A stretch of DNA of 21,816 bases from a virus, in the IMG/VR virus record IMGVR_UViG_3300039018_000215, positions 1-21,816 of that record, one strand, 5' to 3'. A model generated the notes under the pieces. The model was not told the origin of the DNA and made no database searches. It saw only the letters and a program-made list of their open reading frames with translations. Within the stretch, counting starts at the first letter, position 1. Every line of letters starts with the position of its first letter. The position numbers and the translations under genes were made by a program. Positions 1-6,225 of the stretch are shown piece after piece.

Positions 1-2
1 AG

Positions 3-515
3 AAAAGGGTCATTTGGCGGGGAAGTCAAACGCACTTAGAAGATCTTGCCACGGTAAAGAACTTTTGGATTGAGTTGCAGAAAAACGAAAAAGTTGAATT
101 AGGTATGGTCGGTTTGGCTGATTGGCTTGGGAAAACATTGTACCCTAAAGCAATCATTGTGCCGTGGAACAATTCCCTTTTCCAGTATTTTGAGATGGTG
201 AAGAACTCAGCGCCGCACTATGGCGTATTTCCCTTAACGATTGACAATTTCAATCAGGCGAAGTCAAATAACTTTGCGATGGAAATGTTGGTTGCTGGTT
301 GTATTTCCTACGCGCCTGAGGAAATCAAAGAATTTAATATTCCAGGGGTGCGGACATACAAAAACGAATTAGATTTAATCCACAAATTTACTAAGGCATT
401 GGATAAAGATGATGCGTACTTTGTTGACTTAGAGGCTGGGCACAAGTGGTTGCAGGAGGAAAGGGACTTGAAAAAGGTAAATATTTTAAGGTTGGAAATA
501 ATGGAAAGTATATAA
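3..515 (+). CDS. GT-B-like glycosyltransferase, C-terminal part (5' truncated by window)
   Basis: The reading frame is open from the window edge (codon phase begins at base 3), so this is the C-terminal part of a longer gene and the in-frame TTG at 75 is not a convincing start. The visible part contains an I-W-R-G-S-x-T-H element just before base 75, then a P-L-x-x-D-N-F-N-x-x-K-S-N-N segment around 231-273, followed by E-M-L-V-A-G-C. This pattern is typical of the nucleotide-sugar-binding half of GT-B (GT1/GT4-like) glycosyltransferases. The family moves a sugar from a nucleotide donor to an acceptor. The acceptor cannot be read here; modified DNA bases or virion surface are both possible. 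It ends in TAATG, sharing a base with the next start. I am fairly sure of the fold and unsure of the substrate. Confidence 0.7.
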   Translation, partial: KRVIWRGSQTHLEDLATVKNFWIELQKNEKVELGMVGLADWLGKTLYPKAIIVPWNNSLFQYFEMVKNSAPHYGVFPLTIDNFNQAKSNNFAMEMLVAGCISYAPEEIKEFNIPGVRTYKNELDLIHKFTKALDKDDAYFVDLEAGHKWLQEERDLKKVNILRLEIMESI

Positions 516-769
516 TGGGAACATCTGGAGGAAATAATGACGTATCGTTTGACCCAAACGAAAAAGAAAGCACGGTTGAGGATTTATATAAATCAAACAC
601 CACGGTTAATGCTGACCTACCACAATGCTCAGGCGCTTATTGGGATCCAGAAGCCGAAAGACAATGGAAAGAAAGGGCGGCTGCAATTAACGCACAAAGA
701 CGGTTGGAAAAGAAAATTGAAACAAAGATTTATAAGCGATTAATTAAAGAGTTGCTAAAGAAAATATGA
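515..769 (+). CDS. Small hypothetical protein, charged helical C-terminus (84 aa)
   Basis: I start this gene at the ATG at 515, which overlaps the upstream stop in a TAATG junction and suggests translational coupling. A longer reading from GTG at 446 would overlap the glycosyltransferase by 70 bases and is less likely. The protein has a polar N-terminal half and a C-terminal half that looks like one long basic amphipathic helix (AERQWKERAAAINAQRRLEK and following). No membrane segment, signal peptide or catalytic motif is visible. It ends with an ATGA overlap onto the ParB-like gene. I do not recognise a family. Its place suggests it belongs to the same transcript as the ParB and glycosyltransferase genes. 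Confidence 0.65.
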   Translation: MGTSGGNNDVSFDPNEKESTVEDLYKSNTTVNADLPQCSGAYWDPEAERQWKERAAAINAQRRLEKKIETKIYKRLIKELLKKI

Positions 770-1356
770 AGCTAAAGGATATAAAACCAAACCCGAACAA
801 CCCACGCGTCCTAAGGGACGACAAGTTTCAAAAGCTAAAGCAAAGCATACAGGAGTTTCCAAAGATGCTATCGCTTCGCCCAATGGTCATTGACGAAAAT
901 AACGTGGTTCTCGGGGGAAACATGAGGCTTCGCGCTTTGCAAGAACTTGGATTCACGGACGTGGAAGAGGCGTGGGTAAAGCGAAGCAGCGATTTAACTG
1001 AGGACGAAAAGAAGCGGTTTATCATTGCGGACAATGTAGCCTTTGGCGAATGGGACTGGGACACCTTGGCGAACGATTGGGATGTGGTGGACTTGGAAGC
1101 GTGGGGCTTGGAGATACCGAATTGGTCGGCAGGTTCAGAATTAAACACAATGAATGAAGATGAATTGGATATTAATGAAGAGTTTGACCCTGTTGGTAAT
1201 TCAAAAGGATTGCATCGTATTATTTTTATTTTTGATAGTGAAGATTTAGCAGCCGAATGGTATGATAAAAATAAAATGAGGTATGATTATAAAAAATTTG
1301 GTGGCGATGATGTAGGAGTGTGGCACGTTAATTTAAGTACAAAATATGCAAAATAA
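766..1356 (+). CDS. ParB/sulfiredoxin-fold protein (phage ParB-like nuclease domain)
   Basis: The N-terminus I-K-P-N-P-N-N-P-R (residues 6-14) and the motif LGGNMRLRAL (49-58) match the ParB N-terminal domain, in which the G-G-x-x-R-x-x-A box binds phosphate or nucleotide. Modern members of the fold hydrolyse CTP, cut DNA or act as phosphotransferases. In phages, standalone ParB-fold proteins often sit beside DNA-modifying enzymes and terminases, as here. The domain ends near residue 125; a second segment (about 126-196) has a different, AT-rich base composition and no motif I know. No helix-turn-helix or ParA partner is visible, so a plasmid-style partition role is unlikely. It starts in an ATGA overlap and overlaps the next gene by 11 bases. 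Fold assignment is firm; the exact activity is inference. Confidence 0.82.
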   Translation: MKLKDIKPNPNNPRVLRDDKFQKLKQSIQEFPKMLSLRPMVIDENNVVLGGNMRLRALQELGFTDVEEAWVKRSSDLTEDEKKRFIIADNVAFGEWDWDTLANDWDVVDLEAWGLEIPNWSAGSELNTMNEDELDINEEFDPVGNSKGLHRIIFIFDSEDLAAEWYDKNKMRYDYKKFGGDDVGVWHVNLSTKYAK

Positions 1357-2122
1357 ATTCCCTGTTTACATAATTAGCAAAGGAAGATTTGACGTTACAA
1401 TGACTGCAAATTTATTTGAAGCAGATAACTTAGATTATTTAATAGCAGTTGAGCCACAAGAATATGATAGTTATGTAAATAAATTGGGAAAAGAAAAGGT
1501 TCTAAAATTACCTTTTTCAAATTTAGGACTTGGAAGTTTTCCAGCAAGAAATTTTTGTTGGGAGCATTCAATAAAATTAGGATACACTTACCATTGGTTG
1601 TTTGATGATAATATAACATCTTTTTATAAATGGATTAATGGAAAAAGAACGCAAATTAAAGATATAAAGACAGTTTTATTATATATAGAAAATTACACTT
1701 TAAAAAATAATATAGATTTGGCAGGATTTGAGGAATATAATTTTGTTAGAAGAATACCTAAAAATCCTTTTAAACATAATTGTCATATTTATTCAGCATT
1801 ATTAATAAAAAATAGCTTAACATATAGGTGGAGATTAAAATATAATGAAGATGTTGATTTGTGTTTACAAATCTTACATAACGGTGGAACAACTGCAAGT
1901 TGTGTTTATTACATGGCAAACAAAGTAAGTACCGCAGAAAAAATGAAAGGAGGTAATCAAGATGAATTATACAAAGGAAATGACCCAAAAAAGAAACTTT
2001 TAAAAGCAAAAATGTTAGAAGCACAATGGCCGCAATATGCAAAAACCGTAATACGTTTTAACCGTATTCATCATTTTGTTGACTGGAAAGTTTTTAAAAA
2101 ACCAATTTCAAAACAGGGTTAA
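1346..2122 (+). CDS. TET-associated-glycosyltransferase-like (TAGT) GT-A enzyme
   Basis: The 258-residue protein carries the marks I know from the TAGT family: VYIISKGRFD at 7-16, VEPQEYDSY at 35-43, L-P-F-S-N-L-G-x-G-S-x-P-A-R-N at 55-69, a W-L-F-D-D-N metal-site-like motif at 84-89, Y-N-E-D-V-D-L at 166-172 and KGGNQDELY at 201-209. TAGTs are GT-A-fold enzymes found in phages, often near TET/JBP dioxygenases, and are predicted to add sugars to hydroxylated bases in DNA; the GREB1 C-terminal domain is a eukaryotic relative. No TET/JBP or thymidylate-hydroxymethylase homologue is in this window, but the upstream side is cut off. The gene is strongly AT-rich compared with the flanks. It overlaps ParB by 11 bases and ends 10 bases before the small terminase. 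Confidence 0.83.
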   Translation: MQNKFPVYIISKGRFDVTMTANLFEADNLDYLIAVEPQEYDSYVNKLGKEKVLKLPFSNLGLGSFPARNFCWEHSIKLGYTYHWLFDDNITSFYKWINGKRTQIKDIKTVLLYIENYTLKNNIDLAGFEEYNFVRRIPKNPFKHNCHIYSALLIKNSLTYRWRLKYNEDVDLCLQILHNGGTTASCVYYMANKVSTAEKMKGGNQDELYKGNDPKKKLLKAKMLEAQWPQYAKTVIRFNRIHHFVDWKVFKKPISKQG

Positions 2123-2132
2123 AACAGGGAAA

Positions 2133-2447
2133 ATGAAAGGAAAACCACCCGAACATACAAAGTTTCCCAAAGGACAATCAGGCAACCCCAACGGTCGCCC
2201 TAAGAAGCTCCCAGCCCTTGACCTTATCATGGCAAATGTCATGGGGCAGGAAAAGGATGGCATCACGGCTGCCGAGGCGATTATCATGAAGCTCAGAGAA
2301 CAGGCGGCAAAGGGTGACATCAAGGCGGCTCAGTTGCTCCTTGACAGGGCATACGGGAAGGCAAAGCAAAACATTGATATCACGACGCAGGGGGAAAAGG
2401 TCACCGTGCCAACGATTATATTTACAAAAGAAAATAATAATGGATAG
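2133..2447 (+). CDS. DUF5681-type protein, putative small terminase subunit
   Basis: I use ATG 2133, 10 bases after the TAGT stop; an upstream in-frame TTG at 2076 would add non-conserved residues overlapping the TAGT gene. The N-terminus contains F-P-K-G-Q-S-G-N-P-N-G-R-P-K-K, the signature of DUF5681 proteins, which are commonly found just upstream of phage large terminases. The remainder is a helical segment (TAAEAIIMKLREQAAKGDIK) in the style of small terminase or DNA-binding phage proteins, ending with a polar tail. Small terminases recognise the packaging site and regulate the large subunit. Position (one short gene from TerL) and motif agree; direct proof of terminase function is missing. 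It overlaps the next gene by 8 bases. Confidence 0.7.
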   Translation: MKGKPPEHTKFPKGQSGNPNGRPKKLPALDLIMANVMGQEKDGITAAEAIIMKLREQAAKGDIKAAQLLLDRAYGKAKQNIDITTQGEKVTVPTIIFTKENNNG

Positions 2448-2658
2448 AATTAAAATTTTAATATTCCTTAAGGTAATTCAAATAAGGAAAATAACGCCAA
2501 AGCATAAAATGTACATGGTTGAAGAAAGACGTTTAAATCCTTATAATCCTTTATCTTACCTTACCCTTACAATATTTTTTTATGTAGGAATTATTCTATT
2601 TGGCGTTATAGGTTTTTGGAATGAGGTTGATTTAAATAATCCTTTTAAATGGAGATAA
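2440..2658 (+). CDS. Small single-helix membrane protein (72 aa)
   Basis: The ATG at 2440 overlaps the upstream stop by 8 bases and the gene overlaps TerL by 10 bases, so it fits the packed operon. The first 36 residues are basic and the hydrophobic stretch LTLTIFFYVGIILFGVIGFW (residues 41-60) is a clear transmembrane helix; a short acidic/aromatic tail follows. A longer reading from 2314 would run through the small-terminase gene and looks like a frame shadow. The gene is AT-rich. Single-helix proteins next to terminases are sometimes holins or membrane-acting morons, but nothing here shows that, and no endolysin is adjacent. Treat it as a membrane protein of unknown role. Confidence 0.6.
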   Translation: MDRIKILIFLKVIQIRKITPKHKMYMVEERRLNPYNPLSYLTLTIFFYVGIILFGVIGFWNEVDLNNPFKWR

Positions 2659-3878
2659 AGGTTAGTGACAAATACCAAGCCCTTTGGCAACCGCGCACGC
2701 GTTACTTCCTTATCACGGGTGGACGTGGTTCGGCAAAGTCTTTTACCGTGGGGCTTTGGGCTTGTAATATGTTATTAGCCTATAAGAATTGGAAGGTACT
2801 TTTCACGCGGTACACGTTATCAAGTGCCAATATTTCCGTGATCCCTGAATTCAGGGAAAAGATTGATTTATTGGGCGTGGGTGACGAGTTCAACATGACC
2901 AACGCGCAGATTGGTCACAAGGTGACAAAGAGTGAAATAATATTCTCAGGTATAAAAACAAGTTCGGGAAATCAAACGGCAAAGTTAAAGTCAATCCCTG
3001 GGCTTAATGTTTTCATCGTTGACGAGGCTGAAGAATTTGTAAGCGAAAAGGATTTTGATACAATCGACGAATCAATTCGTATGCCTGACACACCTAACCT
3101 TGTTATCCTTGTCATGAACCCGCAGGACGTGGAGCATTGGATTTGGAAACGTTGGTTTGAAAAGTCGCATCGCATGGAAATCATTGACGGGCACGCGGTC
3201 CCGATAAGCACGCATGAGGATATAACGCACATACATACAACGTACTTAGATAACTTTCACAACCTTAGCGTTGATTACATCGCAAAGATTGACGCAATTA
3301 AAAGCAAGTCACCTGAGGCATACGCGCATAGGTTCTTGGGCAAATGGCTGGATAAGAAACAGGGCGTAATATTTCCAAACTGGGTGGAGGGCGAATTTGA
3401 TACAAGCCTACCTTTTGCCTACGGGCTTGACTTTGGCTTTTACCCAGACCCTTTGGCATTGGTTAAAGTTGCGGTTGACACGGGGGCAAAGAAAATATAC
3501 GTTGACGAGGTGATATATAAACAATCGCTTTCGTATGACGCGGTCATTGAACAGATGAAACAATTTGTTGCATTAAACGCCATGATAGTTGCGGACACGA
3601 GCGAACCACGTTTGATTGAGGCATTGCAACAAAGTGGCTTGAATGTACACAAGGCGGAAAAAGGGGCGGGGTCAATCGTTGAGGGCATTAAAAAAATGTT
3701 GGATTATCAAATCGTTGTGACTGAAAAATCATATAACATGAAGCATGAATTAAGAAATTACATTTGGAACGATAAGAAATCGTCAACGCCAATGGACGCG
3801 GAAAACCATTGTTGCGACAGTCTTAGGTACGCATTCCAACGGCTGGCGCAAGGCAGCGATTTATTGGCTTATAATTAA
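2649..3878 (+). CDS. terL: Terminase large subunit
   Basis: This 409-residue protein is the packaging motor ATPase and headful/cos nuclease. A Walker A motif GGRGSAKS lies at residues 24-31 and a Walker B LNVFIVDEAEEF has D125 and E126. The C-terminal RNase H-like nuclease shows its acidic residues at D261 (YGLDFGF), D316 (IVADTSEP) and D390 (HCCDSLRYAF). All key residues are present and the length is normal for the Terminase_3 type, so the motor should be functional. It would dock on the portal (17066-18499), which is unusually far away in this genome. The ATG at 2649 overlaps the membrane-protein gene by 10 bases; an 11-base A-rich gap separates the stop from the next gene. Confidence 0.95.
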   Translation: MEIKVSDKYQALWQPRTRYFLITGGRGSAKSFTVGLWACNMLLAYKNWKVLFTRYTLSSANISVIPEFREKIDLLGVGDEFNMTNAQIGHKVTKSEIIFSGIKTSSGNQTAKLKSIPGLNVFIVDEAEEFVSEKDFDTIDESIRMPDTPNLVILVMNPQDVEHWIWKRWFEKSHRMEIIDGHAVPISTHEDITHIHTTYLDNFHNLSVDYIAKIDAIKSKSPEAYAHRFLGKWLDKKQGVIFPNWVEGEFDTSLPFAYGLDFGFYPDPLALVKVAVDTGAKKIYVDEVIYKQSLSYDAVIEQMKQFVALNAMIVADTSEPRLIEALQQSGLNVHKAEKGAGSIVEGIKKMLDYQIVVTEKSYNMKHELRNYIWNDKKSSTPMDAENHCCDSLRYAFQRLAQGSDLLAYN

Positions 3879-3889
3879 AATAAAAAGAT

Positions 3890-4177
3890 ATGACAGATAA
3901 AGAAAAGGCGGTTATCATTATTGACCTGATCGAAAAGGTTACGCAAGAAATAATTGACAAACCGCAACACCGAAAGAAATACTTGCAGATGCGTGGACAC
4001 CTTGAAAAAGCCGTGAAGCTTACAGGCAACGGAATCAAAAGGGAATGGTCACGACCGCAGAGCCTTCCAATTTTTCAGCATGAAAAGGGAACGGCAAAGC
4101 CATTTAAAGCCGAAACAAGCGGCGACGTATTGGCTGACAATTCACCTGAACCAACACGCAAAGCAAAGAAAAAGTAA
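3890..4177 (+). CDS. Hypothetical protein (95 aa) between terminase and tail chaperone
   Basis: The gene begins after an A-rich leader (aataaaaagat) and ends in a TAATG junction with the chaperone gene. The N-terminal 50 residues look like two amphipathic helices (IIIDLIEKVTQEIIDK and KYLQMRGHLEKAVKL); the C-terminal half is polar, with a lysine-rich end KAKKK. There are no cysteines, signal peptide or membrane segment. I do not recognise the family. The position between the terminase and the tail genes would fit a small tail or connector accessory protein, but that is only context. Confidence 0.6.
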   Translation: MTDKEKAVIIIDLIEKVTQEIIDKPQHRKKYLQMRGHLEKAVKLTGNGIKREWSRPQSLPIFQHEKGTAKPFKAETSGDVLADNSPEPTRKAKKK

Positions 4178-5070
4178 TGGTACAATTTCATTTATCTCAC
4201 TCAGATAAAAAGTATTTTTATCCTGAGACCGCAGCGGATATTACATTGGAACAATATGTTTACTTCCATAAATTTATCCTTCCTCAATACCCTGAGGTTG
4301 AACTTGACGCATTAGTGGCACAAAAGCAAATGATTGCGGCGTATGAAAAAATCAAACCGTATGCAAAGAAGTTAGGCATTGATTTACTTAAATTGTGGCG
4401 GGACGTGGTTCAAGAATTGGAAATAATCCTTTTGACAGATAATGTCAAAGACAATGTACGTCGTTTCCTTCCAGCATTGATTAACCAATTTAATCAAAGT
4501 CAAAGTAAACTTGTTGAATGCTTTGGAATCATGGACGAAGTCTGGGAGGCGCAAGTAAAATACCCGTACATGGCAAAGGTGGTGAACTATTTTACGGGCA
4601 TTCCCATTGACGCGTGTTATGGCAAGGTTGCGGAAAGTCTGGAGTTAAAATATTTAACTTACATGTTTACAAAGATACTCAATGCAATAAGTGTACCTGA
4701 GGAATTGAAATACAAACAGATTTATGACTTCAACGGAACATTGTATTACCTTCCTGATAAGCTAATGGCAAAGTCCACGTTGCTTGAATTTGCGGAGGCG
4801 GCTCAATTTGACAAGGGACGCAAGGCGATTGAAAACAATGACGCTCAGGGCTTGCTTCATGTCATTGCCGTGTTGCTAAGGAAGAAGGATGAGGCATATA
4901 GCGAAGAGGTATTTCAAAGGAATTGCCTTGACTTTTTAAAATTGCCGTTACAAGTTGGCTTTGAAATTGGTTTTTTTTTGACGAAGTTAAGCGAGAATTA
5001 TCAAGTCGATTTGCAGACCTCTATGCTTCGCAAGGCGATTCAAAGTATGCCAATGCTTCAAGACAATTGA
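4177..5070 (+). CDS. Tail assembly chaperone, unshifted form (lambda gpG-like by position and architecture)
   Basis: This 297-residue helical protein starts at the TAATG overlap. It has an N-terminal S-D-I-T-L-E-Q-Y-type segment (ADITLEQYVYFHKFILPQYP) and a C-terminal VLLRKKDEAYSE / LPLQVGFEIGFFL segment. I associate this layout with a conserved gene of Bacteroidota phages that lies upstream of a short partner and the tape measure. Such pairs serve as tail-assembly chaperones: they coat the tape-measure protein during tail tube growth and are not in the virion. The codons for GFFL contain a T9 tract (4971-4979) where a -1 shift would fuse the protein to the downstream frame. In the unshifted frame translation ends at TGA 5068-5070, giving 29 further residues. 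Chaperone identity rests on architecture and frameshift, not on a known active site. Confidence 0.7.
   Translation: MVQFHLSHSDKKYFYPETAADITLEQYVYFHKFILPQYPEVELDALVAQKQMIAAYEKIKPYAKKLGIDLLKLWRDVVQELEIILLTDNVKDNVRRFLPALINQFNQSQSKLVECFGIMDEVWEAQVKYPYMAKVVNYFTGIPIDACYGKVAESLELKYLTYMFTKILNAISVPEELKYKQIYDFNGTLYYLPDKLMAKSTLLEFAEAAQFDKGRKAIENNDAQGLLHVIAVLLRKKDEAYSEEVFQRNCLDFLKLPLQVGFEIGFFLTKLSENYQVDLQTSMLRKAIQSMPMLQDN
4971..4979 (+). other. Slippery T9 tract for programmed -1 frameshift
   Basis: Nine T in a row read GGT TTT TTT TTG in the upstream frame, so T-TTT-TTT and T-TTT-TTG both permit full re-pairing after a -1 slip. The -1 frame opens only two codons upstream of the tract. A weak potential stem pairs CGAAG (4982-4986) with CTTCG (5026-5030). 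RNA polymerase slippage adding one U would produce the same fusion, so the mechanism could be translational or transcriptional. Confidence 0.75.
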
Positions 5071-5252
5071 ATGATAAATACGGTTGGTACTTGACGATTA
5101 AGAAAATAGCTGAGTGCGGATTGTTTAACTTGGCAGGGTTCACCCCCTTACAATCAAGCGAAAGGGCAAATTTATACGAAGTCTTTCAATACCTTGCGAG
5201 CAAAGCGGCTGAGGATAATCTTTACAATGAGATACAAAAGCAAAAGAAATGA
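4980..5252 (+). CDS. -1 frame extension of tail assembly chaperone (lambda GT-like; fused to 4177-4979)
   Basis: This frame is open from just before the T9 tract to TAA/TGA at 5250-5252, while an in-frame TGA lies at 4962-4964 immediately upstream, and it contains no ATG or GTG; the only start-like codon is TTG 5067. A -1 shift on the T tract joins residues 1-268 of the upstream gene to 90 residues beginning D-E-V-K-R-E-L, for a fusion of about 358 residues. The extension includes KYGWYLTIKKIAECGLFNLA and L-Y-E-V-F-Q-Y-L-A, a pattern that resembles the short partner gene of tail-chaperone pairs in related phages. The T part of lambda GT binds the tail tube protein. Reading only from TTG 5067 would discard about 29 well-formed codons, so I prefer the fusion. 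Confidence 0.75.
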   Translation, partial: DEVKRELSSRFADLYASQGDSKYANASRQLNDKYGWYLTIKKIAECGLFNLAGFTPLQSSERANLYEVFQYLASKAAEDNLYNEIQKQKK

Positions 5253-5704
5253 CACTATTAGAAATAGCAGACTTATTCAAAAGTACCACGGACGCAACGC
5301 AAGGACTAAACGGCTTTTCTTTCGGTTGGCCGTCGGATCGGACACGGTCACAGGATTACGATTCCGTGGGCGAAAACAGTACAAACTTATTCCCCAGGGT
5401 TTTCTTTGCCGTGCCAACGCTGACAAACAACCCGATAACACGCCGAGATGTGTACCAAATTACTTTGTTCTTTGACGATTTACTTGGATACAATGAGGAC
5501 GGCACGGTTAACGAGGATACGCAAATTGAAAAGTGGTCAGCATTAACCGTGTTGGCTGAGAAATTCATGTTACAGATAAATACTAATAAACAGGCTGGCA
5601 ATATTTCCGAAGGGGTTCAAATGACATTGGATAGCTTTTCCTCAATACAAAGATTGATAAGTGTACAGGCGACGTTTAACTTAAACGTTATTTCATCATG
5701 TTAA
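5249..5704 (+). CDS. Putative tail/neck structural protein (151 aa)
   Basis: It starts in an ATGA overlap with the end of the chaperone fusion and overlaps the next gene by 7 bases. The sequence has an early N-terminal helix, a F-S-F-G-W-P segment, a central beta-rich part (FPRVFFAVPTLTNN, DVYQITLFFDDLLGYNEDG) and a C-terminal Q-A-T-F-N-L-N-V. Proteins with this style (a short helix, then the phrase L-F-P-x-V-F-x, D-D-x-x-x-x-x-N) occur between chaperone and gp10-like genes in Bacteroidota phages. A tail terminator or neck role is plausible from size and position. No catalytic motif is present, and I cannot name the family with certainty. Confidence 0.55.
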   Translation: MTLLEIADLFKSTTDATQGLNGFSFGWPSDRTRSQDYDSVGENSTNLFPRVFFAVPTLTNNPITRRDVYQITLFFDDLLGYNEDGTVNEDTQIEKWSALTVLAEKFMLQINTNKQAGNISEGVQMTLDSFSSIQRLISVQATFNLNVISSC

Positions 5705-6225
5705 ACGAGCTTCAAAAGTTAGCGGATGACATTGCGCAAATGGCGATTGATGCCGTGGCGAATGAATGGAAAGCGCAAGGACATAACTTGACGGGGGCAG
5801 CCATAAAAAACATGGAAACGGTTATTCGCATGGAAACCGATAAGATTATCGTTGAAGGCTTTGTGCCTGATTACATGGCGATAAACAATAAAGGCGTACT
5901 TGCAACAAAGATTCCTTATTACTCAGGCAGCGGACGAAAGGAAAGCGAATATATTAAAGGCTTAATGAAATACGCAAAACAAAGGTTTGGCGCTTCGGAT
6001 AAAGAAGCTAAATCAATTGCCTTCGCCATTGCAAGTAAACACAAGAAAGAAGGTATGCCAACGATTAAAAGTCAAAAGCATTCAAAGACGGGAAAGCGCA
6101 CGGGCTTCATTGAACAGGCACTTGAAAAGAAGGAGGCTGAGATGGCTGACTTGATAAACAGGGCGATTACATATAGCATTGAAACCACGGTTGAAACATT
6201 TTACAAATCAATACTTAACAGATGA
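5698..6225 (+). CDS. HK97 gp10-like head-tail/tail-completion protein candidate
   Basis: This 175-residue basic protein begins with a helix (MLNELQKLADDIAQMAIDAV), then NLTGAAIKNMETVI, a short beta segment, and a loop-rich middle containing KESEYIKGLMKYAKQRFGAS. A conserved-looking G-M-P-T-I-K-S and G-K-R-T-G-F-I precede a final long helix. This order (helix, two-strand core, G-x-P-T, R-x-G-F-I, C-terminal helix) matches the general plan of HK97 gp10-type or phage virion-morphogenesis proteins that finish the tail end joining the head. It overlaps both neighbours by 4-7 bases. The assignment is by architecture only. Confidence 0.5.
   Translation: MLNELQKLADDIAQMAIDAVANEWKAQGHNLTGAAIKNMETVIRMETDKIIVEGFVPDYMAINNKGVLATKIPYYSGSGRKESEYIKGLMKYAKQRFGASDKEAKSIAFAIASKHKKEGMPTIKSQKHSKTGKRTGFIEQALEKKEAEMADLINRAITYSIETTVETFYKSILNR

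Noticed and set aside
446-514. GTG at 446 as an earlier start of the 84-residue gene
   Set aside because: It would overlap the glycosyltransferase by 70 bases; the TAATG at 515 is the normal junction in this operon.
766-1356. Plasmid-partition ParB
   Set aside because: No ParA partner, parS-like repeat or HTH is visible, and the genes around it are phage packaging and modification genes.
2076-2132. TTG at 2076 as the start of the DUF5681 protein
   Set aside because: The added residues come from the TAGT gene's 3' end and lie outside the conserved motif; ATG 2133 follows the stop by 10 bases.
2314-2439. Long N-terminal extension of the membrane protein
   Set aside because: The extension reads the small-terminase gene in another frame and is a shadow; ATG 2440 gives a sensible membrane protein.
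5028-5038. TCGC-AAG-GCGA hairpin as frameshift stimulator
   Set aside because: It lies about 48 bases after the tract, too far for the usual 5-9 base spacing; a weaker 5-bp stem at 4982-5030 is closer but also unproven.
5067-5252. Independent 61-residue gene starting at TTG 5067
   Set aside because: The frame extends 29 codons further upstream to the T9 tract, with no ATG or GTG, which fits a frameshift product better; not fully excluded.
5194-5475. 93-codon plus-strand open frame
   Set aside because: It overlaps the chaperone extension and the 151-residue gene in another frame; a shadow.
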